Source of the DNA: Sphingomonas sp. HDW15A
Lineage (GTDB): Bacteria; Pseudomonadota; Alphaproteobacteria; Sphingomonadales; Sphingomonadaceae
Direction of reading: 5' to 3'
Assembly: GCF_011301715.1 (NCBI RefSeq)
Contig: NZ_CP049870.1
Location: 1,984,001-2,048,000, forward strand
DNA: 64,000 nucleotides
Shown one piece after another: positions 28,898 to 38,182 of the stretch. The position numbers and the translations under genes were made by a program. Position 1 is the first letter of the stretch, and each line of letters starts with the position of its first letter. The notes beneath the pieces were generated by a model. The model worked only from the letters and a program-made list of their open reading frames with translations. It did not search any database and was not told the DNA's origin.

Positions 28898-29036
28898 GCG
28901 GACTCCCCTTATTTGCACCTACGTGGTGCGGATCCAGATCGCATCTATACCGTAAAGTCGCGCGCTGGGAACGGCGTCGGAACATTTCGCCGAAGTCCGT
29001 TGCAAAGTAGACACACTATCCCGAAAGCGGCGGCAA

Positions 29037-30377
29037 TCAGCCATTTCCGGATGTGACTTCATCTTTCTTGCGGGCCGGCCTGCTGACCAGCAGCTTGTCG
29101 ATCTTGCGGCCGTCCATGTCCACGACCTCGAACGTCCAGCCATCGAATTTGAATCGCTCACCGGTTTCGGGAATGTGGCGAAGGACGTCGAGCGAGAAGC
29201 CCGCCACCGTCGAATAGTCCCGTTCGGCCGGAAGCGAGACGCCCAGCCGATCGGCGAGAACGTCGGCGCTAGCCGCGCCCGAGACCAGCCAGCTGCCGTC
29301 TTCCCGCTCAATGCATGGTGGATCGTCGTCATGCTCGAGATCGCTGGCGAAGGCTCCTGCCAGCGCCGCCAGGATCGAGCCCGGAGTGACGATCCCGTCG
29401 AGATGGCCATATTCGTCGTGCACCAGCGCAAGCGGCACTTCGGCCGAGCGAAGCACGCCGAGCGCGTCCATCGCGTCCATGAGGTCGGGGATAACCGGCG
29501 CGGTTCGCGCCAGGCTCGGCAAATCGAGCTTGGCGCCATTCAGCACGGCCATGAGGAGATCGCGCGTGGAGACCACGCCGACGATGTCCTCCACGGACCC
29601 GCGAGCGACCGGAATCCGGCTGTGCGGTGTCGCGTTGAGGGCTTCGCGGATTTCGTCGCGGGTCGAATCGAGGTCGATCCAGTCGATTTCCGTGCGCGGG
29701 GTCATGACCTCCCGAACCGGGCGGTCCGCCAACCGGACGATGCCCGAGATGATCGCCCGCTCATTCTCTTCGAGAACCCCGGCGGTCTTGGCTTCGGCAA
29801 CGACGAGATGGAGCTCTTCGGCGGTCACGACATTCTTGTTCTCGCGGGTCATGCCGAGCATCCGGAAGATCGCGGCGCTGGTTACGTCGAGCAGCCACAC
29901 CAGCGGTGCGGTCACGCTGGACATCATTTGCATCGGGCGGGCGACGATGGCGGCGATCGGCTCGGGCGAGCGAAGCGCGAATTGCTTGGGCACCAGCTCA
30001 CCGACCACAAGGCTGGCATAAGTGGTAAAGGCAATGACGATCCCGAAGCCGATCGATTTCGCCGTTTCGGGATCGATCCCAAGTAAGGCGAGGCGCTGCG
30101 CCACCGGTGCGCCAAGGCTAGCGCCGGAATAAGCGCCGGCAAGAATGCCGATCAGCGTAATCCCGATCTGGACCGTGGAAAGGAACCGCCCCGGTTCGGC
30201 GGCGAGCGCGAGCGCGCAAGTCGCACCCTTGCTTCCGTTCTTGGCCATGGCGCGAAGGCGCGCCTCGCGCGAAGACACGATCGCCATCTCGCTCATGGCC
30301 AGGACGCCATTGAGCGCGATCAGCGCGAGGATCAGGACCAGGTCAATCCAGGGGAAGGGGAGCAAGGTTTCGCTCAT
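29037..30377 (-). CDS. CorC/HlyC-type membrane protein (CNNM, paired CBS)
   Basis: A 446-residue protein with the order DUF21 transmembrane domain (residues 8-190; NGVLAMSEMAIVSSREARLR, GELVPKQFALRSPEPIA), two CBS domains (REVMTPRTEIDWIDLDS; PLALVHDEYGHLDGIVT) and a C-terminal CorC_HlyC domain (GFSLDVLRHIPETGERF). Members are often labelled hemolysins but most likely move or sense Mg2+/Co2+ at the inner membrane. It is followed by no coupled gene; tadA lies upstream on the same strand, 54 bases away. Confidence 0.92.
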   Translation of the reverse strand: MSETLLPFPWIDLVLILALIALNGVLAMSEMAIVSSREARLRAMAKNGSKGATCALALAAEPGRFLSTVQIGITLIGILAGAYSGASLGAPVAQRLALLGIDPETAKSIGFGIVIAFTTYASLVVGELVPKQFALRSPEPIAAIVARPMQMMSSVTAPLVWLLDVTSAAIFRMLGMTRENKNVVTAEELHLVVAEAKTAGVLEENERAIISGIVRLADRPVREVMTPRTEIDWIDLDSTRDEIREALNATPHSRIPVARGSVEDIVGVVSTRDLLMAVLNGAKLDLPSLARTAPVIPDLMDAMDALGVLRSAEVPLALVHDEYGHLDGIVTPGSILAALAGAFASDLEHDDDPPCIEREDGSWLVSGAASADVLADRLGVSLPAERDYSTVAGFSLDVLRHIPETGERFKFDGWTFEVVDMDGRKIDKLLVSRPARKKDEVTSGNG

Positions 30378-30431
30378 CGGATGGCTTACTCATTGCCAAA
30401 GGCCGGGCGTCGCGACAAGCGCCAGCAGGAA

Positions 30432-30887
30432 TTAGCGTCGCGCGGCAAAGAATTCGCGAAGCTGTGCGGCCGCCTCTTCTGCGCCGATCCCCGACAGCAC
30501 TTCCGGGCGGTGGTGGCAGGTTGGCTGGGCGAATATCCTGGCGCCATGGATCACCCCGCCACCCTTGGAATCCTCGGCAGCCATGACGATCCGCGTGAGC
30601 CGGGCAAGGCTCGCCGCAGCGGCGCACATCGCGCAGGGCTCCAGGGTGACCCACAGGATGCAGTCATCGAGGCGGGATGTGCCGAGAGCTTCCCCGGCGC
30701 GACGGATTGCGACGATTTCGGCATGCGCCGTGGGATCGTTGCTTCCGCGCATGGCATTGGCGGCTTCGGCGACAATGGTGTCGCCGCGGGTAACGACGGC
30801 GCCAACCGGAACTTCGCCAGCCTGCGCCGCTTCGCCGGCGAGATCGAGGGCGCGGCGCATCGGCTGCGGCAATGGGAATGCGGGCAC
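30432..30887 (-). CDS. tadA: tRNA-specific adenosine deaminase
   Basis: A 151-residue deaminase with the zinc site HAEIVAIR (His and catalytic Glu) and PCAMCAAA (two Cys), in the arrangement of TadA, which converts A34 to inosine in tRNA-Arg(ACG). Length and RRAGEALGTSRLDDCILWVT fit the family. A guanine or cytosine deaminase is the alternative but less likely given the VPVGAVVTRGDTIVAEAANA start. The upstream membrane-protein gene is 9 bases away on the same strand. Confidence 0.92.
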   Translation of the reverse strand: MPAFPLPQPMRRALDLAGEAAQAGEVPVGAVVTRGDTIVAEAANAMRGSNDPTAHAEIVAIRRAGEALGTSRLDDCILWVTLEPCAMCAAAASLARLTRIVMAAEDSKGGGVIHGARIFAQPTCHHRPEVLSGIGAEEAAAQLREFFAARR

Positions 30888-30896
30888 GAGCCTTCG

Positions 30897-31223
30897 CTAG
30901 CGCGCGCCCGCAGGCGTGTCACTATTGCTGGACGTTGCCCGCAGCGGGGGCGGCGCCTTTGCGGTAGGGGGCGCGGGTTCGTTGACCGAAACGCTCGGGA
31001 CCGGAACAGTGACATTGGCCGGCTGGGTTCCAACGGACACGGTGCCGGTCTGCACGTCGAACGCCGGAGCCTGGCCGCCGGAGGCCGTGACGCCCTGCTC
31101 ATTGGCGGAAATCTGCGGGGCCTGGGCCTCGCGGGTCTGGCTAATGTCGAGGAAGCCCGTCGCCACGGCCGCGATCAGCACCAGGACGATGACGATGAGG
31201 ATGAGAAATACAGTGCGCACCAT
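30897..31223 (-). CDS. Single-pass membrane protein with low-complexity tail
   Basis: A 108-residue protein with one N-terminal helix (VFLILIVIVLVLIAAVATGF, residues 5-24) and a long Pro/Ala/Val/Ser-rich periplasmic tail (for example VPVPSVSVNEPAPPTAKAPP). It immediately precedes tadA and is probably co-transcribed. No family is recognised; the tail resembles a wall-spanning linker. Confidence 0.65.
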   Translation of the reverse strand: MVRTVFLILIVIVLVLIAAVATGFLDISQTREAQAPQISANEQGVTASGGQAPAFDVQTGTVSVGTQPANVTVPVPSVSVNEPAPPTAKAPPPLRATSSNSDTPAGAR

Positions 31224-31385
31224 CAGGCTCCTTCATTGCACGTTGCCCTTCCAACGCCTATCGCCCGCTTGCGTTGCCTGAGACTTTAAGGTCCTGCAGA
31301 CGGTTGACCTTATGCGGCATCATGGCTATCGGGCGGCGCTTTCCGGGCGCCTTCGGGTGCTCGCTCATTATCAGGATAAGAAACC

Positions 31386-31676
31386 ATGTCGCGGGTATGC
31401 GAGCTGACCGGCAAGGGCCGGCAGGTGGGCAACAATGTTTCCCACGCCAACAACAAGACCAAGCGCACGTTCCTGCCCAACCTGCAGAACGTGACCCTGA
31501 TGTCGGATTCGCTCGAGCGCAGCGTGAAGCTGCGGGTCTCGACCCACGGCCTTCGCTCGGTCGAGCATGTGGGCGGCCTCGACAACTGGCTCGCCAAGAC
31601 CGGTGAGGACAAGCTGAGCCCGAAGGCCCGCAAGCTCAAGCGCGAGCTCGCCAAGCAGGCTTCCGCGAAAGCCTAA
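31386..31676 (+). CDS. rpmB: Large-subunit ribosomal protein L28
   Basis: A 96-residue L28, with the conserved [19 protein letters not shown] start and the alphaproteobacterial length and C-terminal extension ([14 protein letters not shown]). It stands alone with its promoter in 31224-31385. Its stop TAA (31674-31676) overlaps the restored stop of the convergent phytase-like gene by three bases within CTAA. Confidence 0.97.
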   Translation: MSRVCELTGKGRQVGNNVSHANNKTKRTFLPNLQNVTLMSDSLERSVKLRVSTHGLRSVEHVGGLDNWLAKTGEDKLSPKARKLKRELAKQASAKA

Positions 31677-32517
31677 CGCTCCGCGTCGGCCGCGAGGTCG
31701 ACGGCTATCATCAAAGTCCTCCGCCACGGGCGGAAATCATTGTCGGTGACGATCCACAGCCGGGTCCCGCCCCCGGCAGCGATTCGACGGCGAGACCCTC
31801 GGCATTGTCGAGCGGGCCGACGGGAAGCGCGATGTCCAGATCGCCGGGTCCGGTAACCCGAGCCGAGAATCCTGCCGGGCCGGCCCTCCTGCGAAGAAAC
31901 AATGTCCCTCCTGCGGCAAGTGAGGCCGCATCGGAAACGCCGCTCGATTCGGCGTACCAGCGGATCCCGCCGTCCGAGCTCAGCGCCTCGACACCCCTGT
32001 TCCTGCGAAACTCGGGCCGGGCCACGTCGACCCGCTCGAGGGCCTTTTCGAAGCTGTCATCGTAGTGGATCAGTTGATGGCGTTGTTCGAACGCCACCCA
32101 CCAGCCGCGCCCGCCCGGATCGCGCATCAGGGCCTCCGAATCGCGGCCGATCTTGGTGCGCGGGTTGCCCGACACCGCGGGTAACGGGCGCAGGGTCGCA
32201 TTCCCATCGTGCCCGGGTGTAGGCAGCCAGATGAGCATTCCCTCGTCGGTCAGCACCAGCAAGCGGCCGCGATCCAGTGCGAGCCCCGAGAATCCACCGG
32301 CATGCGGGTCGTCAGACTTCAGTTCCCACGCGCCGGCCAGTCGCGCCTTGGGATGCCTCATCGGCCCGACGTCGGCGGCTTCCCAGCGGACGGCTGCGGT
32401 CCCGGGCCTCAGGTCCAGCGGCGGGCGATTGGTGCGAAGCCAATGGGCCGTCGCGAGGATTAATGCGGCCAAGCACAAGTAACTGAAAAGACGCGATTTC
32501 CTGAATGAAAGCTGCAT
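31673..32517 (-). CDS. Phytase-like esterase-family protein, one frameshift
   Basis: The intact frame runs from ATG 32517 into the C-run at 31770-31774, after which the frame as read ends early at 31711. Adding one C restores [20 protein letters not shown] and RTLMIAVDL, the normal C-terminus of the 'esterase-like activity of phytase' family, ending at 31673 (about 281 residues). The N-terminus has a membrane/signal segment ([16 protein letters not shown]), so the beta-propeller domain ([36 protein letters not shown]) lies in the periplasm. The real substrate of the family is not known. It sits downstream of cobT, as commonly in alphaproteobacteria. Confidence 0.78.
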
Positions 32518-32638
32518 GCGCCGTTCAGGCCCGGCGCATCGCGGATCGGGCATAAGCCATGTCTCTGACGGGGTTTCCCCCTTTTCCCCGTCATGGCCGG
32601 CCACGGCCATTAGTATCCCTCGCGTCGCGTAACGAGGG

Positions 32639-32668
32639 GGGGCCGGAGTGCGTAATTGCTCCGGCCCC
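32639..32668. other. Strong hairpin between cobT and the phytase-like gene
   Basis: A perfect 10-bp inverted repeat (GGGGCCGGAG 32639-32648 with CTCCGGCCCC 32659-32668) lies 29 bases past the cobT stop. It is not followed by a T run on the minus strand, so it may be a weak terminator or an mRNA-stabilising structure. The adjacent run of seven G (32636-32642) is also a likely place for sequence error. Confidence 0.4.
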
Positions 32669-32696
32669 AAACTTTTCCCCACCGACATATTCTGCG

Positions 32697-34513
32697 TCAC
32701 TCGCGGTCGAACAGGGCCGCCAGCTGCTCGATCAGCGCTCCGCCCAATTGCTCGGCATCCATGATCGTGACTGCGCGCTGGTAATAGCGCGTCACGTCGT
32801 GGCCGATACCGATGGCCGAAAGCTCGACCGTCGAGCGCGATTCGATCCAGCCGATGACTTGGCGAAGATGCCGTTCGAGATAGGTTCCGCCATTGGCCGA
32901 AGCGGTCGAATCGTCGACCGGTGCGCCATCCGAAATGACCATCAGGACGCGGCGCTCTTCCGGGCGAGCAAGCAGCCGGCGATGCGCCCAGAGCAGGGCT
33001 TCGCCGTCGATATTTTCCTTGAGCAGGCCTTCGCGCATCATCAGGCCGAGGCCGCGGCGCGCATGGCGATAGGGCTCGTCGGCGCGCTTGTAGACGATAT
33101 GGCGAAGATCATTGAGCCGGCCAGGATTGGGCGGCCGCCCTTCCGCAAGCCACGCCTCGCGGCACTGGCCGCCTTTCCACGCGCGGGTCGTAAAGCCGAG
33201 AATTTCCGTCGCAACGCCGCAGCGTTCCAAAGTACGTGCGAGGACGTCCGCGCAGATGGCGGCGATGGCAATCGGCCGCCCGCGCATCGACCCCGAATTG
33301 TCGATCAGCAGGCTGACGATCGTGTCCTTGAACTCCGTCTCCCGCTCCACCTTGTAGCTTAGCGAGTGAGCGGGCGAGACGACGACGCGCGCAAGCCGGG
33401 CTGCGTCGAGCAAGCCTTCTTCCTGATCGAAATCCCAGCTTCGCGCCTGCTGCGCCATCAACCGGCGCTGGAGACGATTGGCGAGGCGCGTCACCAATGC
33501 GGACTGACGGCCGATCTGCTGATCGAGGTAGGCGCGCAGGCGGCCGAGTTCCTCGTCGTCGCATAGGTCATGCGCGTCGACGACCTCGTCGAAGCGGCTC
33601 GTGTAGGGGCGGTAATCGGTCGGCGGCTCGTCCTGCCGGTTGCGCCGGGCCGAGCGCGCTGCAGTTTGCTCGCCGCCCTCGTCGGCGCTCGAGGGGTCGC
33701 CCTCCTCCATCTGCTGGTCGGTGGACTCGGCATCGCCGTCGCCCTCCTCGGTCTGGTCGGAACGTGCCTCCATCTCGCCCTGCTCCGCCCCGACGCCTGG
33801 TCCTGGTCGTCGCCTTCTTCGGCGGATTCGCTCTCGCCGGCATCGTCATCGCCGCCCGCCTCTTCCGGCTCCTGCGGCTGCTGCTCCGCATCCGCCTCAA
33901 GATCGAGATCCTCGAGAAGGCGCCGCGACAATTCCGCGAACGCGCCCTGATCGTCAATCGTAAGGGCCAAGGCGTCGAGCTCGGCGCCGGCCTTCTCCTC
34001 GATCCACCGTTCAACCAGCGCCAGTCCCGGGCGCGCCGATTCCGGCGGAGCTGCTCCGGTTAGCCGCTGCCTGGCGAGAAGCCCGATGGCGGTGGCCAGC
34101 GGGACTTCCTCGGCGCTGCGCGCACGGCCGATCGCATCCAGCCTGACGCGCGCTTCGACGTGAGAGCCGAGATTGGCGCTGACCCCGGCCATGGACCGCG
34201 CGCCGAGCGCTTCCACCCTGGCCGTTTCCAGAGCGTCGAATACCGCCCTGGCATCCGCATCAAGCGGAGCGCGGGAGGCATGAAGCCGCCCGTCATGATG
34301 CCGAAGCAGGAGCGCCGCGGAATCGGCGGCTCCGCGCGCTTCGGCGACCAGCCGCGGTTCGAGCGAAGGCCCAGGCGAAACGACCCGCGCGATCTTGCCC
34401 GTCGCATTTCCCCCGTCCGACGCGAAAACCACATCGGCCTCGGCATCGCGGGCAATGGCGCGCGTTGCGCTGGCAAGCGCAGTGCGGAATCGGTCGAGGG
34501 ACGAATCGACCAT
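32697..34513 (-). CDS. cobT: Cobaltochelatase-type subunit CobT, one frameshift
   Basis: Two pieces (about 33797-34513 and 32697-33796) form one CobT of about 605 residues if one base is added at the CC of 33796-33797; the hidden join reads [15 protein letters not shown]. Order: N-terminal helical domain ([18 protein letters not shown]), a long acidic linker ([19 protein letters not shown]), and a C-terminal von Willebrand A domain with the metal site [10 protein letters not shown]. CobT partners with the AAA+ CobS, and with CobN forms the aerobic cobalt chelatase; no cobN is in the window. It lies 4 bases after cobS. Confidence 0.85.
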
Positions 34514-34517
34514 CGGT

Positions 34518-35521
34518 TCAGGCGCTGTGCGCGATGCTCTCCGGCAGGTCCGAAGCGAACACCCGCTGGTAATATTCCGCGATCAGGGGCCGTTCGCTTT
34601 CGTCGCACTTGTTGAGGAACGAGACTCGAAACGCATAGCCGACATCGCCGAAGATCAGCGCGTTCTGGGCCCAGCTGATGACGGTGCGCGGGCTCATGAC
34701 GGTCGAGATATCGCCGTTGATGAAACCCTGGCGCGATAGGTCGGCAACCTTGACCATTTTTTCGACCGTCGCCTTGCCGTCCGGGCTGTCATATTCGCCC
34801 GACTTGGCGAGCACGATCCGCGCCTCGGTCTCGGCCGGGAGGTAATTCAACGTTGAGACGATGTTCCAGCGGTCCATCTGCCCTGATTGATCGCCTGGGT
34901 GCCATGATAGAGTCCGGTCGTGTCGCCAAGGCCGATGGTGTTGGTCGTCGCGAACAGCCGGAACCATGGGTTCGGGCGAATCACCCGGTTCTGATCGAGC
35001 AGGGTGAGCTTGCCCTCCGTCTCCAGCACGCGCTGGATCACGAACATCACGTCGGGCCGGCCGGCGTCATATTCGTCGAAGACGAGCGCCACTGGATGCT
35101 GGAGCGCCCAAGGCAGAAGGCCTTCGCGGAACTCCGTCACCTGCTGGCCGTCGCGCAGCACGATGGCATCACGTCCGACGAGATCGATCCGGCTGATGTG
35201 CGCATCGAGGTTGATCCGGACCAGCGGCCAGTTGAGGCGCGCCGCCACCTGCTCGATGTGAGTCGACTTGCCCGTGCCATGATAGCCCTGAACCATCACG
35301 CGGCGGTTGCGGGCGAAACCGGCAAGAATCGCCAGCGTCGTGTCGGGATCGAAAACGTAAGCCGGGTCGAGGTCGGGAACGCGCTCGTCGGCCTCGCTGA
35401 AGGCCGGCACTTCCATATCGATGTCGAGGCCGAACAGGTCGCGCGCCTTCACCATTCGGTCTGGCGAGGCGAGGATTGTGTCTTCGCGGCTATCGAGCGT
35501 CACGTTGGGAATCTCGGTCAT
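34518..35521 (-). CDS. cobS: AAA+ ATPase CobS, one frameshift
   Basis: Two pieces (about 34880-35521 and 34518-34880) form one 334-residue CobS, the family length, if one base is added in the CCC of 34881-34883; the join then reads [20 protein letters not shown]. The MoxR-type AAA+ core is seen in the first piece: Walker [14 protein letters not shown], Walker [12 protein letters not shown] and sensor [14 protein letters not shown]. It drives CobT-dependent remodelling, classically cobalt insertion into hydrogenobyrinic diamide. In many alphaproteobacteria cobS directly follows a J-domain gene; here that gene lies 5.3 kb away. Confidence 0.87.
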
Positions 35522-35566
35522 TGGGAGGCCTTAGGCCCTAGCACGGCCGCCCTCAAGCATTGGAAA

Positions 35567-36241
35567 TCACGGCCTTGGGGGCAACTCGAAAAGGTCGACG
35601 AACCGATCGAGCAGCGCCTTGTCGCCGGACCACTGGATGAGTTCGTAGGGCGCGCCGCCGTACATTATGGCCGCGAGGTTGGCGGGCGGCTGCGCCGCGA
35701 CGGTGAGCGCGGCGTCCGCCGCTTCGCCGCGGACGATGTCGATCTGCCCCTCATGGATATGCGCGACATAGGAATCAGGGCCGAAGCGGAAGTTGATCTT
35801 CGCCTTCATGTCCTTGACCTTCGAACGGTCGAACATGGTCCGCATCGACAGCAGGATTGAGACCCCGCTTATGGGCAGCGTCGGATCGTGGCTCGGGCTT
35901 CGCGCAGCCCATCTGCCAAGCGCCTGTACGATCGGTTCGGCCTCAAGCCCCCATTCGGTGGCTTCATAGACCTGGACGTTGGCCGGCGGCGGCAGCCTGC
36001 GCCTGACGACCAGGCCGCGATTTTCAAGCTCGGTCAGACGTTGCGTCAACACGTTGGCGCTGATCCCCGGCAGGTCGGCCCGGAGTTGCGAGAAGCGTCG
36101 CGGCCCAAGCATCAGCTCGCGAAGCACCAGAAGCGCCCAGCGCTCGCCGATCAATTCCAATCCATGCGCGGTTCCGCAGGCATCGTCATATCGCCTTTTT
36201 TCGTCGACTCGCCGCTCCCTAGTTATTTTTTCTGACTGCAT
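35567..36241 (-). CDS. HxlR-family transcriptional regulator with C-terminal ligand-type domain
   Basis: A 224-residue regulator. Residues 20-115 are a winged helix of the HxlR type (GTAHGLELIGERWALLVLRE, LGPRRFSQLRADLPGIS, LTQRLTELENRGLVVRR); the C-terminal ~100 residues (INFRFGPDSYVAHIHEGQID) resemble a sterol-carrier-like domain that may bind a ligand. HxlR proteins answer to electrophiles, aldehydes or phenolics. It is divergent from the seven-gene VOC/GST operon, 67 bases apart, and is the likely regulator of it. No ribosome site precedes ATG 36241, but a TATAAA lies 8 bases upstream, so the mRNA may be leaderless. Confidence 0.85.
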   Translation of the reverse strand: MQSEKITRERRVDEKRRYDDACGTAHGLELIGERWALLVLRELMLGPRRFSQLRADLPGISANVLTQRLTELENRGLVVRRRLPPPANVQVYEATEWGLEAEPIVQALGRWAARSPSHDPTLPISGVSILLSMRTMFDRSKVKDMKAKINFRFGPDSYVAHIHEGQIDIVRGEAADAALTVAAQPPANLAAIMYGGAPYELIQWSGDKALLDRFVDLFELPPRP

Positions 36242-36260
36242 AGTTGCTTTTTATAACTTG
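36220..36260. promoter_or_regulatory. Candidate HxlR operator: direct repeat in the divergent promoter
   Basis: Two copies of TAGTTRYTTTTT (36220-36231 and 36241-36252) are 21 bases apart, two helical turns. The first lies in the first codons of the regulator, the second over its predicted start and TATAAA (36250-36255, minus). The second copy also forms the inverted pair AGTT...AACT. The position would allow repression of both the regulator and the operon. No binding evidence exists. Confidence 0.4.
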
Positions 36261-36308
36261 CCTCGTCAAAAAACAAGGGCGCCGAGTCGCTTCCGGAGGG
36301 AGAAACCC

Positions 36309-36740
36309 ATGACGAAAAAGATATTCGTGAACCTGCCGATCACGGACTTGAACCGGGCAGTCGCCTTCTACGAAGCCATCGGCGGCACGAAGAACGAGCA
36401 ATTCTCGAACGAGCAGGCGGCCGCCATCGTCCTGTCGGACTCGATTTACGTCATGCTGCTGACGAACGATTTCTACCGAACCTTTACGGCAAAGCCGATC
36501 ATCGATGCCCACGCCATGAGCGGCGTGCTGCTCGCCTTGTCGTGCGACAGCAAGGCGGATGTCGATGCGATGGTCGAGAAGGCGGTCGCTGCCGGTGGCA
36601 AGGGCGATCCCGGGCCGAAGCAGGACTTCGGCTTCATGTACGGCCGAAGCTTTGAGGATCCCGACGGACATCATTGGGAGCCGCACTGGATGGACCTCGC
36701 CGCGGCTCCGCCGAACCCAGCCGCGCTTGCGGAGGCCTGA
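36309..36740 (+). CDS. VOC-family (glyoxalase-like) protein, first gene of the operon
   Basis: A 143-residue single-chain protein with two beta-alpha-beta VOC modules: IFVNLPITDLNRAVAFYEAI, then FEDPDGHHWEPHWMDL at the end. The PDGHHWE motif is usual for lactoylglutathione-lyase-like proteins of unknown substrate. VOC proteins bind metals and act on or sequester small electrophiles or antibiotics. GGAGGG lies eight bases before ATG 36309. It is first of seven tightly packed plus-strand genes; the next start is 3 bases after its stop. Confidence 0.85.
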   Translation: MTKKIFVNLPITDLNRAVAFYEAIGGTKNEQFSNEQAAAIVLSDSIYVMLLTNDFYRTFTAKPIIDAHAMSGVLLALSCDSKADVDAMVEKAVAAGGKGDPGPKQDFGFMYGRSFEDPDGHHWEPHWMDLAAAPPNPAALAEA

Positions 36741-36743
36741 GCG

Positions 36744-37459
36744 ATGGGCGTTCCCACCATCACCGCCTACGACTGGGTGCCGGATTTCGCGCGGGCCAGG
36801 TTCGCGACCTTCGCGTGCGCTGGGCGCTCGAGGAAGTCGGGCAGCACTATAAAGTCCGCTACCTCTCCCAAGGTAGCCAAAAGGCGCCGCCGCATCGTGC
36901 CATCCAGCCGTTCGGCCAGGTCCCGACCTATGAGGAGGACGGCCTTACTTTATTCGAATCCGGCGCAATCGTGCTTCACATCGCCGAGCGTCACGGCAAG
37001 CTTCTGCCGGTCGAACCCAACGCGCGGGCCAGAGCGATCGAATGGATGTTTGCCGCTCTCAACACCGTCGAGCCGCCCATCACGGACCATGCCCGGGCCA
37101 CCTTGTTCGAGGCGGACAAGCCCTGGTCGAAGCCCCGGCTTCCCGCCGTGCGCGCGCGGATCGACGAGCGCCTTGGCGAACTCGCCGACCGGCTCGGCCC
37201 GAATGAATGGCTCGATGGCGAATTCAGCGCTGGAGACCTGCTGATGATCGCGGTGCTTCGGATCCTCGACGGCACCGACATGCTGGAAAGCTACCCAGCC
37301 CTCGCCGCCTATGTCGCACGGGGAACGGCGCGGCCTGCCTTCAAGAAGGCGCTCGCCGACCAATTGGCCGGGTTCACGGGGTCGCCGCCGCCGCAATTCG
37401 CCGAATGGCTCGAACGCATGAAGGCCGCGACGGCCGAAACACAAGGAGACGCGCAATGA
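36744..37459 (+). CDS. Glutathione S-transferase, one frameshift
   Basis: The start MGVPTITAYDWVPDFARG is in one frame and the rest (QVRDLRVRWALEEVGQHYKV onward) in another; adding one G at 36793-36795 restores a 238-residue GST. The thioredoxin-like domain shows FGQVPTYEEDGLTLFESGAI (cis-Pro and Ser that bind glutathione); the helical domain shows EWLDGEFSAGDLLMIAVLR. It conjugates or reduces electrophiles with glutathione in the cytoplasm. Its stop overlaps the next start (ATGA). Confidence 0.82.
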
Positions 37460-38177
37460 CCTACATCGAAGGCTTCGTCCTGGCAGTCCCCACCGCAAAC
37501 AAGGACGAATACAGGAAGCACGCCGCCGAGGCCGCCCCTTGTTCAAGGACTTCGGCGTGACTCGCATGGTCGAAAATTGGGGCGACGAAGTGCCCAAGGG
37601 GAAGGTCACCGACTTCCCGGGCGCGGTCCAGGCCAAGGACGACGAAACCGTCGTTTTCAGCTGGTTCGAATATCCCGACAAGGCGACGCGTGATGCCGCG
37701 AACAAGAAGATAATGAGCGACCCCAGAATGGAGGAGATGGGCAAGACCATGCCATTCGACGGCAAGCGCATGATCATCGGCGGATTCGACTGCTTCGTCG
37801 ACGAGAAGGCCGAGGGCCAGACCGGCTACACCGACGGGTACATCCTGCCTGTTCCGACAGATAGGAAAGACGCCTATCGCGCGCTGGCGCAGGAGATGGC
37901 CGGAAAGTTCAAGGACATGGGCGCGCTTCGCGTGGTCGAGGCCTGGGGCGACGACGTGCCTGACGGCAAGGTCACCGATTACAGGCGCGCGGTGAAGGCG
38001 GAAGACGGCGAAAACGTCGTCTATTCCTATGTCGAATGGCCCGACAAGGAGACCCGCGACGCCGCCTGGGCGAAGATGATGGCGTCCGATAGCGAGTCCT
38101 CCCACGGCGATATCTTCGACGGCAAGCGCATGTTCTGGGGCGGCTTCAAGCCGATCGTCGACACCGCGGGCGAGTGA
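37456..38177 (+). CDS. Tandem DUF1428 protein, one frameshift
   Basis: Two DUF1428 domains in one chain of about 240 residues, broken by a missing base in the C-run at 37535-37538. Domain 1 starts MTYIEGFVLAVPTANKDEYR and, after the break, LFKDFGVTRMVENWGDEVP; domain 2 repeats it: DGYILPVPTDRKDAYRALAQ, ALRVVEAWGDDVPDGKVTDY, DIFDGKRMFWGGFKPIVD. DUF1428 is a ferredoxin-like dimeric alpha-beta barrel of unknown role, usually a single domain of about 120 residues, so the internal duplication would let one chain mimic the dimer. It overlaps both neighbours' translation signals. Confidence 0.8.
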
Positions 38178-38182
38178 GCGAA

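Noticed and set aside
33771..33830. Programmed ribosomal frameshifting in cobT or cobS
   Set aside because: There is no slippery heptamer with a following pseudoknot, and the same type of break occurs in ten unrelated genes, so a sequence error explains it better.
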